Below, piece after piece: positions 34,240-42,609 of a stretch of 64,000 nucleotides of DNA. A program made the translations under genes and the position numbers. The stretch is from Pseudoalteromonas atlantica (GTDB lineage: Bacteria > Pseudomonadota > Gammaproteobacteria > Enterobacterales > Alteromonadaceae). A model generated the notes under the pieces. That model did not search any database. It had not been told where the DNA came from and saw only the letters and a program-made list of their open reading frames with translations. Each line of letters begins with the position of its first letter. Position 1 is the first letter of the stretch. The DNA lies in the NCBI GenBank assembly GCA_007988745.1, contig BJUT01000012.1, positions 1 through 64,000 of the forward strand. The letters are read 5' to 3'.

Positions 34240-35262
34240 CTAGGGTGCAAAATTTAAATAGCGCGCTTTGGTAAGCTCTTTCATGCGTGCGAACACATCT
34301 ACCCCAATTTGATGGTACACATCGAGTATATCTATTAATACCCAGTTTTCGCGAATTAAGTTATTCTCGGCACGCCAAAAGTCGAGACTACGCATGGTTA
34401 TTTGCTGGTTTGCAGGCGCAATACCTAACCAACCATCATTACTAATAGTCATGCTCATACCCGGCCATGCGGTAAAGCCAACATAGTTTTCATCGGCAAA
34501 TAAATAGCCTTTACTTGCATCACCTACTCGGTTTGGGAGGGCATTTAAAAACGGAATTTGATGCCAGTTTCTAAACCCTTTTATACCTCGTGCAGTGCCT
34601 ATGGTGCTTGGTCCATACCAGCTACAGTGCGGGTGCCAAAATTGCTCAAGCTTCATGGCCTCTATACCGCCTTTGGCATAAAAACCAAGGTGCTCACACA
34701 TGTCGCCCACAAGTTTTAAGCTTTGTGCTGCGTGCTCTTCATTGTATTCGTTTGTGATTAATCCATCTTGCGTTGCAGGGCCTGGTACATGCCACTCTTT
34801 ACCTAAGCTCACCGAAAGCGGCCATACTTTAGCTTGCATCATTACTTCGGGAATATCCCAAATAGCTTGTACTTCTACCACTTTGTTATTTTTAATACGG
34901 TAAAATTCATGAAAACGCATGCTAACTTGATGCCCAGTAGGGGGGATATCAAGCCATGGCTTTTCAAACGAACCGGTATAATAACCGCAACAACCTACCC
35001 AGTCTGAGTCGTTAATTGAGCTACCTGCCATAACGATTGTATCGCGGCGCTCTAAGCCTACAAATGCCTCGCTAAGCGGTAAATAAACTTGCTCAATAAG
35101 TGCATTAGGGTTGGTAAGTGTTTCAAACGGGTAACACAGCTGAATGAGCGCGTCATCGCTAAACACGGTATTAATTTGTGTATGTAAGGCGTTTATATCA
35201 AAGTTATACAGGGCCTGTCTAAAGTCGTGTATTAACGCTTTATTTTTATTATGAATGTTCAT
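34240..35262 (-). CDS. Two-domain SnoaL-like protein (paralogue E)
   Basis: 340 residues from MNIHNKNKAL, where AGGAG lies nine bases upstream; a start 18 codons earlier would overlap the aldolase gene more deeply. Domain 1 carries YYTGSFEKPWLDIPPTGHQV and AIWDIPEVMMQAKVWPLSV. Domain 2 carries FWHPHCSWYGPSTIGTARGI, GWLGIAPANQQITMRSLDFW and ENWVLIDILDVYHQIGVDVF. The two halves and the order of motifs are those of paralogues A and B. It is the last gene of the HisD-LacI-hydrolase-aldolase operon and overlaps the aldolase gene by 14 bp. Confidence 0.8.
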   Translation of the reverse strand: MNIHNKNKALIHDFRQALYNFDINALHTQINTVFSDDALIQLCYPFETLTNPNALIEQVYLPLSEAFVGLERRDTIVMAGSSINDSDWVGCCGYYTGSFEKPWLDIPPTGHQVSMRFHEFYRIKNNKVVEVQAIWDIPEVMMQAKVWPLSVSLGKEWHVPGPATQDGLITNEYNEEHAAQSLKLVGDMCEHLGFYAKGGIEAMKLEQFWHPHCSWYGPSTIGTARGIKGFRNWHQIPFLNALPNRVGDASKGYLFADENYVGFTAWPGMSMTISNDGWLGIAPANQQITMRSLDFWRAENNLIRENWVLIDILDVYHQIGVDVFARMKELTKARYLNFAP

Positions 35263-36028
35263 TGCTTTGGGCTCCTGTTGCTGTTTCAAATTGGTCTCGC
35301 AATTGCTTAGCGCCACTTAATAAAAAGCTGTGATCTGAGCCTAATAAATAAAAGCTCACGCCTAATGATTGCCAATGGCTCAGCTCGCTCAAATTACCTA
35401 CAAACATGCCACAGCATTTATTATATTTAGCCGCTGCCTTGGCTATTTTAGTGACAGCCTCAAGTACAATAGGGGCGCTTGGGTTGGTTTCGCCAAGGGA
35501 AATGGTTAAATCCATACGGCCTATAAAAATGCAGTCTATTTCATCTATTTGGCACAGTTGCTCGATATTATCCAGTGCATCGGCATCTTCTATTTGAGCA
35601 ATAATACAGGTTGATGACTTATTGCTTGCTAGGTTATCGGTTAGGGCATGGGTTGTGTAACCAGCAAAGCGGCTTGAACCGGCATAGCCTCGGCCGTTAT
35701 TGCCATAAAAGCAGTTTTTAATAATTGCTTTTGCTTGTTCGGGGGTTTTTATATGCGGCAGTACAAGGCCATCTGCGCCTATATCTAAGCTACTTAATAA
35801 AGAGGCGTGGTCTGTATTACTAACACGTATAAGCGTGGGCATATTTTTAGTACGTGCTGCCATTATGCAGCTATCTAAATCGCCTCTATCAAAGGGCGCA
35901 TGCTCTGCATCAAGGCACAGAACATCAAGGTTAGTGTGAGCCAATACTTCTGTATTATGATAATGCGTGCTTTTAATAAAAGTACCTAGCAGTAGTTGTT
36001 TTGCATTTAACTTTTGCTTTAAATTCAT
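35249..36028 (-). CDS. HpcH/HpaI-family aldolase
   Basis: A 259-residue cytoplasmic enzyme of the class II (metal-dependent) 2-keto-3-deoxy acid aldolase family. Visible motifs are LGTFIKS near the N-terminus, LDAEHAPFDRGDL (active-site region, His/Asp), TLIRVSNTD (substrate arginine), GADGLVLPHIKTPEQA, the metal ligands in AQIEDADALDNI (Glu) and FIGRMDLTISLG (Asp). Such enzymes split 4-hydroxy-2-oxo acids to pyruvate or oxaloacetate plus an aldehyde. In this operon it probably performs the final carbon-carbon cleavage of the pathway. It overlaps the hydrolase gene by 4 bp. Confidence 0.87.
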   Translation of the reverse strand: MNLKQKLNAKQLLLGTFIKSTHYHNTEVLAHTNLDVLCLDAEHAPFDRGDLDSCIMAARTKNMPTLIRVSNTDHASLLSSLDIGADGLVLPHIKTPEQAKAIIKNCFYGNNGRGYAGSSRFAGYTTHALTDNLASNKSSTCIIAQIEDADALDNIEQLCQIDEIDCIFIGRMDLTISLGETNPSAPIVLEAVTKIAKAAAKYNKCCGMFVGNLSELSHWQSLGVSFYLLGSDHSFLLSGAKQLRDQFETATGAQSNEHS

Positions 36029-36726
36029 GATAAAGACTCCAACCAGTCTAATAAAATTGTGTTTACCGTATTACTTCGCTCAAGCGGGGCAAAGTGAGCG
36101 CAATGACCAAGCAGTACAAGGTCACTATTAGGCGCTGCTTCATGCATACTTTGCTGAACACTTGCCGGGCATAACGGGTCATGCTCGCCCCCAATAATGA
36201 GTAGTTTTTTTGTACTTTGCTTTATTACGCTTAACGTATCTTCGCGGGTGGCAAGTGCACTCAGCTGGGCGCTAAAGGCGTTAATACCCAGATCGTTTGC
36301 CATGCTAAGTACGGTCTCTTCATGGGCTTTACTTGGTTGGTAAAAGTAGTGCGGTAAAAAGTCACGTTTAAGCAGGGCTTCTAAACTGCTGCTTTTGGCG
36401 TGTTCAATTTGTTTGAGCCTAATTGCAGGGCGCTCAGGTTTATCGGCTAAATAATTGCTCGACATTAAACACAAGGAGGTAACAAGCTCAGGGTTTGATT
36501 TTAACAGGGCAAGCGCAACAATTCCGCCCATGGAAAAACCTATAAATGGGCCCGGCTCTTGTACAATTTTTTTGCAAAGTTCTACCATTTGCAAAATGCT
36601 AGATTGCTCGGTGAAGGGTATTACGCTCGGTGTATAACCTGCATTTTGCAGTGCGTTAATTTGCGCTGCAAACATGCGGTGATTACACAGTGTACCAGGT
36701 AAAATATAAACAGGATTTTTGGCCAC
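36025..36726 (-). CDS. Alpha/beta-fold hydrolase
   Basis: A 233-residue cytoplasmic enzyme. The oxyanion region is YILPGTLCNHRMFAAQ, the nucleophile elbow GFSMGG near residues 67-72 (Ser69), the acid is likely the Asp in IIGGEHDPLCP, and the base the His in LGHCAHFAPLE near the C-terminus. The set suggests an esterase, lactonase or C-C hydrolase. In this operon an ester or lactone hydrolysis step fits, for example opening a ring made or accepted by the SnoaL proteins, but that is inference. It lies 14 bp after the LacI gene and shares an ATGA overlap with the aldolase gene. Confidence 0.82.
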   Translation of the reverse strand: MAKNPVYILPGTLCNHRMFAAQINALQNAGYTPSVIPFTEQSSILQMVELCKKIVQEPGPFIGFSMGGIVALALLKSNPELVTSLCLMSSNYLADKPERPAIRLKQIEHAKSSSLEALLKRDFLPHYFYQPSKAHEETVLSMANDLGINAFSAQLSALATREDTLSVIKQSTKKLLIIGGEHDPLCPASVQQSMHEAAPNSDLVLLGHCAHFAPLERSNTVNTILLDWLESLS

Positions 36727-36740
36727 AAAAATTCCTTAAT

Positions 36741-37745
36741 TTAACGTTTTTTAATAGAGTTCCCTTCAATTAATGAACCAGTAAATACCCGAACTTCTGC
36801 AGCCGCTTGAGGGTTTTCAATGCGCTCCATTAATATATCAACAGCGGCTTTAGTAAGCTGTTTCATTGGCTGTTGTATTGTGGTTATTTGATAGTTGTAC
36901 CACGAAGAGGCATTAATACCATCAAATCCTACAACCGACATGTCGTCGGGCACTTTAATGCAAAAGTTTTCTTTTAGTTCATCAATTACGCCAATTGCCA
37001 TAGCATCATTACTGCATATTATGGCATCGGGCTTGGGGTGTTTTTTTAACCATTTTTTAAGTGCGTCGCGTGCCGATTTATACCCATAATCACCATAAAT
37101 AACCGGCGTGTCTTTAACGCCTAGGGTTTGTAAATAATTTTCGGCTATTTCTCTGCGCTCGTTTGCAACATCTGAGTCGGTAGGGCCGGAGATAATTAAA
37201 TACGATTTATGGTTAGCTTCGTGTAATAAATCAATTAACTGTTTAATGCCTTTGTCGTGATTACAGCAAACGGTGTTTGCATTCGACTCAGGCACATGGC
37301 GGTTATAAAGCACAATAGGCGTACTGTGTTTAGCAAATAAGTTTAAGCTTTTACTATCAAAGTGAGCAGCTAGGGCAATTACACCATCAACCTGAAAGGT
37401 CCATATGTTTTCGAGTAATTCATCTAGCTCTTCTGCGTTATCAAGTGTAAAGAGCAGCACACGTTTATTGTGCAGTGCCAGCTCTCTGTTTAGCTCAGAA
37501 AGCACCTCTGGGTAATTCAGGTTTGCTTGCGATGACAATATAACCGCAACCATCCCCGATTGTTTGGTGATCAACATACGGGCAATAGCATTCGGGCGAT
37601 AGCCCATTTCATTGGCCGTTGCGATTACTTTTTCACGGGTTTTTTTAGACACACTAAAACCGGGTCTAAAAACACGTGATACCGCCGATTGCGATACGCC
37701 CGCTACACGGGCAACATCGTATGAGGTGACTCTTTTTTGCTTCAA
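36741..37745 (-). CDS. LacI-family transcriptional regulator of the SnoaL/HisD regulon
   Basis: A 334-residue DNA-binding repressor. The helix-turn-helix and hinge occupy residues 6-60 (TSYDVARVAGVSQSAVSRVF, then GYRPNAIAR). The periplasmic-binding-like ligand domain follows, with MVAVILSSQANLNYPEVLSE, DGVIALAAHFDS, NRHVPESN, SNDAMAIGVIDEL and VVGFDGINASSWYNYQITTI. The gene is second in the operon, 3 bp after the HisD-like gene. Four 16-bp palindromes with a central CG in this region are its likely operators. The site at 39117 would make it autoregulated. The inducer is presumably a pathway intermediate. Confidence 0.92.
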   Translation of the reverse strand: MKQKRVTSYDVARVAGVSQSAVSRVFRPGFSVSKKTREKVIATANEMGYRPNAIARMLITKQSGMVAVILSSQANLNYPEVLSELNRELALHNKRVLLFTLDNAEELDELLENIWTFQVDGVIALAAHFDSKSLNLFAKHSTPIVLYNRHVPESNANTVCCNHDKGIKQLIDLLHEANHKSYLIISGPTDSDVANERREIAENYLQTLGVKDTPVIYGDYGYKSARDALKKWLKKHPKPDAIICSNDAMAIGVIDELKENFCIKVPDDMSVVGFDGINASSWYNYQITTIQQPMKQLTKAAVDILMERIENPQAAAEVRVFTGSLIEGNSIKKR

Positions 37746-37748
37746 GAT

Positions 37749-39023
37749 TTACTTCCTATATCGTCTTACACGAATGTCTGCTTGTTCTTTGTGGCCTGCG
37801 AACCCTTCTGCAGCACATAATCGTGAACAATACTCACCAACAACCACCGAGGCTTGCTCTGTTACTTGCTGAAAAGTACATGTTTTTATGAATTTACCTA
37901 CCCATAGTCCGCCAGTATAGCGCGCAGCTTTACCTGTGGGTAGTGTATGATTTGTACCAATACATTTATCACCATACGAAACATTAGTTTGCGGACCTAA
38001 AAATAAAGCGCCAAAGTTTTGCATGTTCTCTTTAAAGTAATCGGTATTGCTGGTCATCACTTGCACGTGTTCAAACGCTAAGTCGTTGGCAACTTGCAGC
38101 ATTTCTTCGTAGGTGTCACATACAATTACCTCACCGTGATCTTCCCATGCTACGCCTGCAATATCGGCGGTGGGTAAAATAGTAAGCTGCCTTTGCACCT
38201 CAGCGATTGTATCTTTAGCTAGTTGCTCTGAGTTGGTGAGTAAAATAGCCGGTGAAGTAGGGCCGTGCTCAGCTTGGCCGAGTAAATCTGCCGCACATAG
38301 CTCGCCATCTACACTGTCATCGGCAATAACGAGGGTTTCGGTAGGCCCGGCAAATAAATCAATACCAACACGGCCAAATAGCTGACGCTTTGCTTCGGCT
38401 ACAAACGCGTTACCTGGTCCAACTATCATATCTACCGGCGCAATAGTTTGTGTACCAATTGCCATTGCAGCTACTGCTTGCACGCCGCCTAAACAATAAA
38501 TTTCATCTGCTCCGGCCATATCCATCGCGACTACAATTTCAGGTGATGGCTTGCCATTAAACGGTGGAGCCATGGCTATTACGCGTTTAACACCCGCTAC
38601 TTTAGCGGTTAATACGCTCATGTGCGCAGAGGCTAATAGCGGGTATTTACCACCTGGCACATAACAGCCTACGCTATCCATAGCGATATGTTTATGACCA
38701 AGGGTTACGCCCGGAAGAGTTTCTACTTCTACGTCTTTCATTGAGTCACGTTGTATTTGTGCAAAATTACGTACTTGGCTTTGCGCCCACTTAATATCGT
38801 TAATTAATTGCTCATCAAGTTGTGTATAGCAGGCTTTAATTTCGTCTTCTGAAAGTTTGAAAGACTCCGGAGTCCAGTTGTCGAACTTTTCAGAGTACTC
38901 ACGAATGGCTGCGTCACCTTCGGTTTCAACATGCGCTAAAATATTCTCTACAATATCTCTTACCGATTGATTTTGTTTTTGTTTTGAGTCAATTGGTTGA
39001 CCCTTTTTTAAATGCTTTATCAT
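37749..39023 (-). CDS. Histidinol-dehydrogenase-like NAD-dependent dehydrogenase
   Basis: 424 residues of the HisD fold with the key residues in place: zinc ligands Gln250 and His253 (GQAEHG), Asp352 (YGDKC) and His411 (GFAGHKE), and the catalytic Glu318-His319 (AFEHV). The stretch [20 protein letters not shown] is typical of the non-histidine branch that includes sulfopropanediol 3-dehydrogenase (HpsN), where a primary alcohol is oxidised in two steps to a carboxylate. No other his gene is near, so this is a catabolic paralogue. It heads the operon with LacI, hydrolase, aldolase and SnoaL genes. The actual alcohol substrate is unknown. Confidence 0.85.
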   Translation of the reverse strand: MIKHLKKGQPIDSKQKQNQSVRDIVENILAHVETEGDAAIREYSEKFDNWTPESFKLSEDEIKACYTQLDEQLINDIKWAQSQVRNFAQIQRDSMKDVEVETLPGVTLGHKHIAMDSVGCYVPGGKYPLLASAHMSVLTAKVAGVKRVIAMAPPFNGKPSPEIVVAMDMAGADEIYCLGGVQAVAAMAIGTQTIAPVDMIVGPGNAFVAEAKRQLFGRVGIDLFAGPTETLVIADDSVDGELCAADLLGQAEHGPTSPAILLTNSEQLAKDTIAEVQRQLTILPTADIAGVAWEDHGEVIVCDTYEEMLQVANDLAFEHVQVMTSNTDYFKENMQNFGALFLGPQTNVSYGDKCIGTNHTLPTGKAARYTGGLWVGKFIKTCTFQQVTEQASVVVGEYCSRLCAAEGFAGHKEQADIRVRRYRK

Positions 39024-39116
39024 TGCTAGTGTCCTTAGTGAGTCGTTGTTATATACACATTTGATGAGACGTATTGGTTAAATAATGTCTTGCATCTAAC
39101 TGCACTCTAATTAATA

Positions 39117-39132
39117 ATGACTTCGAATGCAA
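39117..39132. promoter_or_regulatory. LacI-type operator in the HisD/SDR divergent region
   Basis: ATGACTTCGAATGCAA is a composite: its left half matches the 25355/33010 sites and its right half the 22611 site, around the same TTCGAA core. It lies between the divergent HisD operon and the SDR-cupin operon. Confidence 0.68.
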
Positions 39133-39152
39133 TACAGAATTTAGGTGAACAA

Positions 39153-39893
39153 ATGGGATTTGATAAAACGCTTTTAGTGGGTAAAACCATTTTAGTGACA
39201 GGTGCAGGCAAAGGTATTGGTAAAGCATGCGTAGAAAAATGCGTAGATGCAGGGGCTCAAGTTATTGCAGTAGCACGTACCCTCAGTGACTTACAAACAT
39301 TACAGAAATACGCGCCTGAGCAAATAGAAATTTGGCCGCTAGATATAAATAGCGATGCTTTTTTTGAGCGTTTAAAGGCGCTAAAAACACTCGATGGGCT
39401 GTTAAATAACGCCGGTATAAATCGGGTTGCGCCAATGCTTGAGCAAACAGATGAAAATATTGATGACGTAATTGCGATGAATATACGCAGCGTTTACAAA
39501 ATTAGCCAAGCGGCACTGCCAGCGCTAATAAATTCTGGCGCTGGGGCGGTGGTTAATATGTCGTCGCAAATGGGGTTTGTAGGTTCACCTAAACGTACTT
39601 TGTATTGCATGAGCAAACATGCGGTAGAGGGGTTGAGCAAAGCAATGGCGGTTGAACTTGCCGATAAAAATGTGCGCGTGAACACCGTAGCCCCCACCTT
39701 TGTAGAAACCCCAATGACCAAACCCATGCTAGAAGATGCGACGTTTAAGCAGTTTGTTTACGACATGATCCCACTGAAAAAAATTGCCCAAACCGATGAT
39801 ATTGCCAATGCTTGTGTGTTTTTACTAAGCGGGCTTTCAGCAATGATCACCGGTACAAGTATTAAAATTGATGGCGGTTGGACCGCACAGTAA
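39153..39893 (+). CDS. Short-chain dehydrogenase/reductase
   Basis: 246 residues from MGFDKTLLVGK, preferred because AGGTGA stands five bases upstream; an ATG 12 codons earlier lies inside the operator. The cofactor motif TGAGKGIG is near residues 16-23, NNAG near 86-89, catalytic Ser in VVNMSSQMG, and the YCMSKHA motif gives Tyr and Lys of the triad. The C-terminus VFLLSGLSAMITGTSIKIDG is typical of classical SDRs. It oxidises or reduces a hydroxyl/keto group with NAD(P). It is the first gene of a two-gene operon with the bicupin, divergent from the HisD-like gene. Confidence 0.9.
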   Translation: MGFDKTLLVGKTILVTGAGKGIGKACVEKCVDAGAQVIAVARTLSDLQTLQKYAPEQIEIWPLDINSDAFFERLKALKTLDGLLNNAGINRVAPMLEQTDENIDDVIAMNIRSVYKISQAALPALINSGAGAVVNMSSQMGFVGSPKRTLYCMSKHAVEGLSKAMAVELADKNVRVNTVAPTFVETPMTKPMLEDATFKQFVYDMIPLKKIAQTDDIANACVFLLSGLSAMITGTSIKIDGGWTAQ

Positions 39894-39911
39894 CCAATTT
39901 AGGAGAGAGTA

Positions 39912-40910
39912 ATGAGTGTATTTGCAGATAGGTTAGTACGATACGATGATTTAATTGCGTGTAAAAATGCCTTTATTGATACACGCTCGCCGGGGAGCGA
40001 TCAAAAAGAAAACTTTACAATTATTGGCCCAGGCGTTGCCGAAAACCCAAATCAACATGTACATATTTCTATTCCTCATGGGTTTAATATTGGTGGTGCG
40101 CGCCAACCTGCAGGGTGTTTAAATTCGCAGCATAGCCATTTAACTGAAGAAATTTTTGTAGTACACAGTGGTACGTGGGCTTTTTACACTGGTGTTGACG
40201 GTAAAGATGCCAAGGTAATTTTAAATGAAGGCGATATTATTTCGATCCCGATGGATATATTTAGAGGGTTTGAAAATGTTGGCGACGGCGTAGGCTATTT
40301 ATATGCGGTACTTGGAAGTGATAACCCAGGTAGAGTACTTTGGGCTCCGCAAGTATTTGACATGGCAAAAGAATACGGACTAATTTTGCTAGAAAATGGC
40401 AGCTTAGTAGATACCACGTTAAATGAAACCATTCCCGATGGCGTAAAGCCAATGGCAGTCACCAGCCAAGAGCAAATAGCGCAGCACAGAGTAATAACCG
40501 ATGAAGAGCTGGCACAAACTGTGGTTAAAGCCAGCAACTTTAACTGGAATAAACGCTCGTACCTTAGCCAGTTTGATGGCGTATATGAAGCGCCATTAGT
40601 CGGTAATTTAAACGCCAAAACATGTATTCAAACACAGCTAAATTGGCCTCATGGCTTTAATATTTCTGCGTTAAAGTTACAACCAGATGCACAGGTTGCG
40701 CCTCATATTCGTTTTGAAGAAGAGGTTATATTTGTTCATCAAGGAAGCGTAACAATAGACTTAGGTGATGAAGTATTAACGCTTAACCAAGGTGATACTT
40801 TTTCAGTGCCTATTGAGCACGTAAGAGCCTATAGCAATAATAGCCAAGCCGACTGTGTGCTTTATATAACGCGCCGCCACGACGCGCCAAAAGACCCACA
40901 ATTTGTTTAA
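39912..40910 (+). CDS. Bicupin-domain protein
   Basis: 332 residues with two cupin barrels. The first (about 60-160) has the metal motif HSHLTEEIFVVHSGTWAFY and, later, GDIISIPMDIFRGFEN. The second (about 235-320) has APHIRFEEEVIFVHQGSVTI and GDTFSVPIEHVRAYSN, where the first histidine pair is partly replaced (HIRFEEE). Bicupins include dioxygenases, isomerases and decarboxylases of small carbon acids. It starts 18 bp after the SDR gene with a GGAGAG ribosome site and ends at a strong terminator. A role as isomerase or ring-cleaving dioxygenase of the regulon is possible. Confidence 0.8.
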   Translation: MSVFADRLVRYDDLIACKNAFIDTRSPGSDQKENFTIIGPGVAENPNQHVHISIPHGFNIGGARQPAGCLNSQHSHLTEEIFVVHSGTWAFYTGVDGKDAKVILNEGDIISIPMDIFRGFENVGDGVGYLYAVLGSDNPGRVLWAPQVFDMAKEYGLILLENGSLVDTTLNETIPDGVKPMAVTSQEQIAQHRVITDEELAQTVVKASNFNWNKRSYLSQFDGVYEAPLVGNLNAKTCIQTQLNWPHGFNISALKLQPDAQVAPHIRFEEEVIFVHQGSVTIDLGDEVLTLNQGDTFSVPIEHVRAYSNNSQADCVLYITRRHDAPKDPQFV

Positions 40911-40935
40911 ACTTTAATGCTATATAAAATTTAAG

Positions 40936-40967
40936 GCACTTAGCTTGTTTTAGCTAAGTGCTTTTTT
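40936..40967. terminator. Bidirectional terminator inside the 3' end of the EamA gene
   Basis: GCACTTAGCT pairs with AGCTAAGTGC (10 bp, loop TGTTTT), followed by six T on the plus strand. It also encodes the last residues of the convergent minus-strand transporter gene. Confidence 0.85.
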
Positions 40968-41824
40968 CGTGGTAAAAAACCAGTAACCAACATAGTACCC
41001 ACAATAACAAATAATGCGCCGAGTAACGTGTTTGGCCCTATTTGCTCATCTAAAATTAAATGCCCCCAAAAAATGCCAAATAGCGGAATTAAAAACGTGA
41101 CCGTTAAAGCTGAGGTTGGGCCTATATCGTCAATAAGTTTAAAAAATAAAATATAAGCAAGTGCGGTACACACCACGCCAAGTGCTAATACGCCGAGCAT
41201 AACGTTTGTATTAGGTACTTCGCGCATTGGCATAAAAAGTATAAGGGGCAGTACTATAAAACTGGCTGCCCACATAGAGCCGTGTGCGTTATCGAACGGG
41301 GCAAGCTTTGGGGCATTTTTTGTATAATGGGATGCAATGGCATAACACAGGGAGGCGCTTAGCGCTGCTACAATCGCAATAAGTGACTGACTATTTAATA
41401 CAAAATGATTTTGCCCAACTAAAATTGCCACGCCTATTAAACCCAACAGCAAACCTAACACCATGCTTTTAGTCGGTTTGGTTTTGCTCCAAATTATACC
41501 CACCACCGCGCCCCATATGGGCGTTGTAGAATTTAAAATAGATAAAGTAGAGGCGCTAATCGTTTGCGCGGCATAAGCAAACAGTAAAAAGGGTAGGGCG
41601 GAGTTAAGTGCGCCAATTATAAAAAAGTGCTTTGTGTGCTTAGTAAACGCCAAGCGGCGTTTTAAGTACAGCGCCACAATAAAGAGGGTGAGTGCGGCAA
41701 AGCCAACTCTAAACTCTATTAACACCGCTGGGCCTAAGCTGTTTGCTGCCATTCGCATAAATAAAAATGACGCGCCCCAAATTGCAGCCAGAAAAAATAA
41801 CCGAAGTAAACTTGCTAAGCTCAT
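40940..41824 (-). CDS. DMT-superfamily (EamA) transporter
   Basis: A 294-residue inner-membrane protein with ten hydrophobic segments arranged as two EamA repeats. The first repeat shows FFLAAIWGASFLFMRMAANS, LNSTTPIWGAVVGIIW and LGLLLGLIGVAILVG. The second shows ALSASLCYAIASHYTKN, ALTVTFLIPLFGIFWGHLIL and GALFVIVGTMLVTG. Members export metabolites such as amino acids, or import some organic compounds. It converges on the bicupin gene and has no operator of its own, so it is probably not part of the LacI regulon. Confidence 0.88.
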   Translation of the reverse strand: MSLASLLRLFFLAAIWGASFLFMRMAANSLGPAVLIEFRVGFAALTLFIVALYLKRRLAFTKHTKHFFIIGALNSALPFLLFAYAAQTISASTLSILNSTTPIWGAVVGIIWSKTKPTKSMVLGLLLGLIGVAILVGQNHFVLNSQSLIAIVAALSASLCYAIASHYTKNAPKLAPFDNAHGSMWAASFIVLPLILFMPMREVPNTNVMLGVLALGVVCTALAYILFFKLIDDIGPTSALTVTFLIPLFGIFWGHLILDEQIGPNTLLGALFVIVGTMLVTGFLPRKKHLAKTS

Positions 41825-41929
41825 GATAGTATTTTAATTATACAAATTAATTTACAGAGTAACAGGCTTTGCATTAACTGTAAGCCAGATTCGGTACTCG
41901 CATATAAAAATAATAAAAAAGGAATAGTC

Positions 41930-42454
41930 ATGAGCCGATATTTACTGATCACAGCAATTATGGGAGTGGGTTTATTAAGTGGTTGTGGGTCTACGCCTAT
42001 TAATTTATACGATGACATAACCATGAAAAAACATGAGTACAATGGCATAAAAGCGTATAAAAAAGGAGATTATAAACAAGCCTTTATGTACCTAAAAGAC
42101 CCTGCAGCACTTGGCTATAAAAGCGCGCAATACACATTGTCGTTTATGTTTTTAAAAGGGCAGTACTTAACACAATCCACTAACATGGGTATGGGGTGGC
42201 TAGGCGTTGCAAAAGAGGCTGGAGTTGAAAGTTGGCAGGCGCAATACAATACCTTTTATAACGCAGCCACTTCGGCGCAACAGCTTAAAATAGACGAAAC
42301 CGTTGCGTTGTACATAAGCCAATATGGTAGTAAAGCACAAAAAATGACGTGCCGTCGCTCAACAACCCCAAGACGCACGTTTGGCGAGATTAAAATTGAT
42401 TGTAACAAACACGATGGCACTGTGACTAAATACGAAGTGCAAACAAAAGAGTAA
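41930..42454 (+). CDS. Lipoprotein with Sel1-like repeat region
   Basis: A 174-residue lipoprotein with lipobox VGLLSGCGS (Cys at 19). The middle part, GIKAYKKGDYKQAFMYLKDP then AALGYKSAQYTLSFMFLKGQ, and GMGWLGVAKEAG follow the Sel1/TPR-like helix pair pattern. The C-terminal region is basic and contains two cysteines (KMTCRRS, KIDCNKH). It would sit in the periplasm on the outer membrane and bind other proteins. Its partner is unknown. It stands divergent from the EamA gene and converges on ybaM. Confidence 0.72.
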   Translation: MSRYLLITAIMGVGLLSGCGSTPINLYDDITMKKHEYNGIKAYKKGDYKQAFMYLKDPAALGYKSAQYTLSFMFLKGQYLTQSTNMGMGWLGVAKEAGVESWQAQYNTFYNAATSAQQLKIDETVALYISQYGSKAQKMTCRRSTTPRRTFGEIKIDCNKHDGTVTKYEVQTKE

Positions 42455-42456
42455 TG

Positions 42457-42609
42457 CTAAGCGGTGGCTTGTTTTTGTTCAAAGTCACTTTTTACAATTT
42501 CGAGCGCTTTTAATACATCCTCTGGAGCAACCTCGTGCTGCTCCAAAAGCATAATTAAATCCACTGCCAGTTTTACATGTGTAGGGGCGTTATCAAGTGG
42601 GCTGGTCAT
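42457..42609 (-). CDS. ybaM: YbaM-family small protein (DUF2496)
   Basis: A 50-residue cytoplasmic protein, MTSPLDNAPTHVKLAVDLIM and onwards, ending EIVKSDFEQKQATA. The pattern NAPxxVKLAVDLIxLLE with a later VLxALxIVKxDFE is that of E. coli YbaM. In E. coli the same small gene lies next to priC, and priC is found three genes upstream here, which supports the call. Its molecular role is unknown. It overlaps the ComFB-like gene by 17 bp. Confidence 0.82.
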   Translation of the reverse strand: MTSPLDNAPTHVKLAVDLIMLLEQHEVAPEDVLKALEIVKSDFEQKQATA

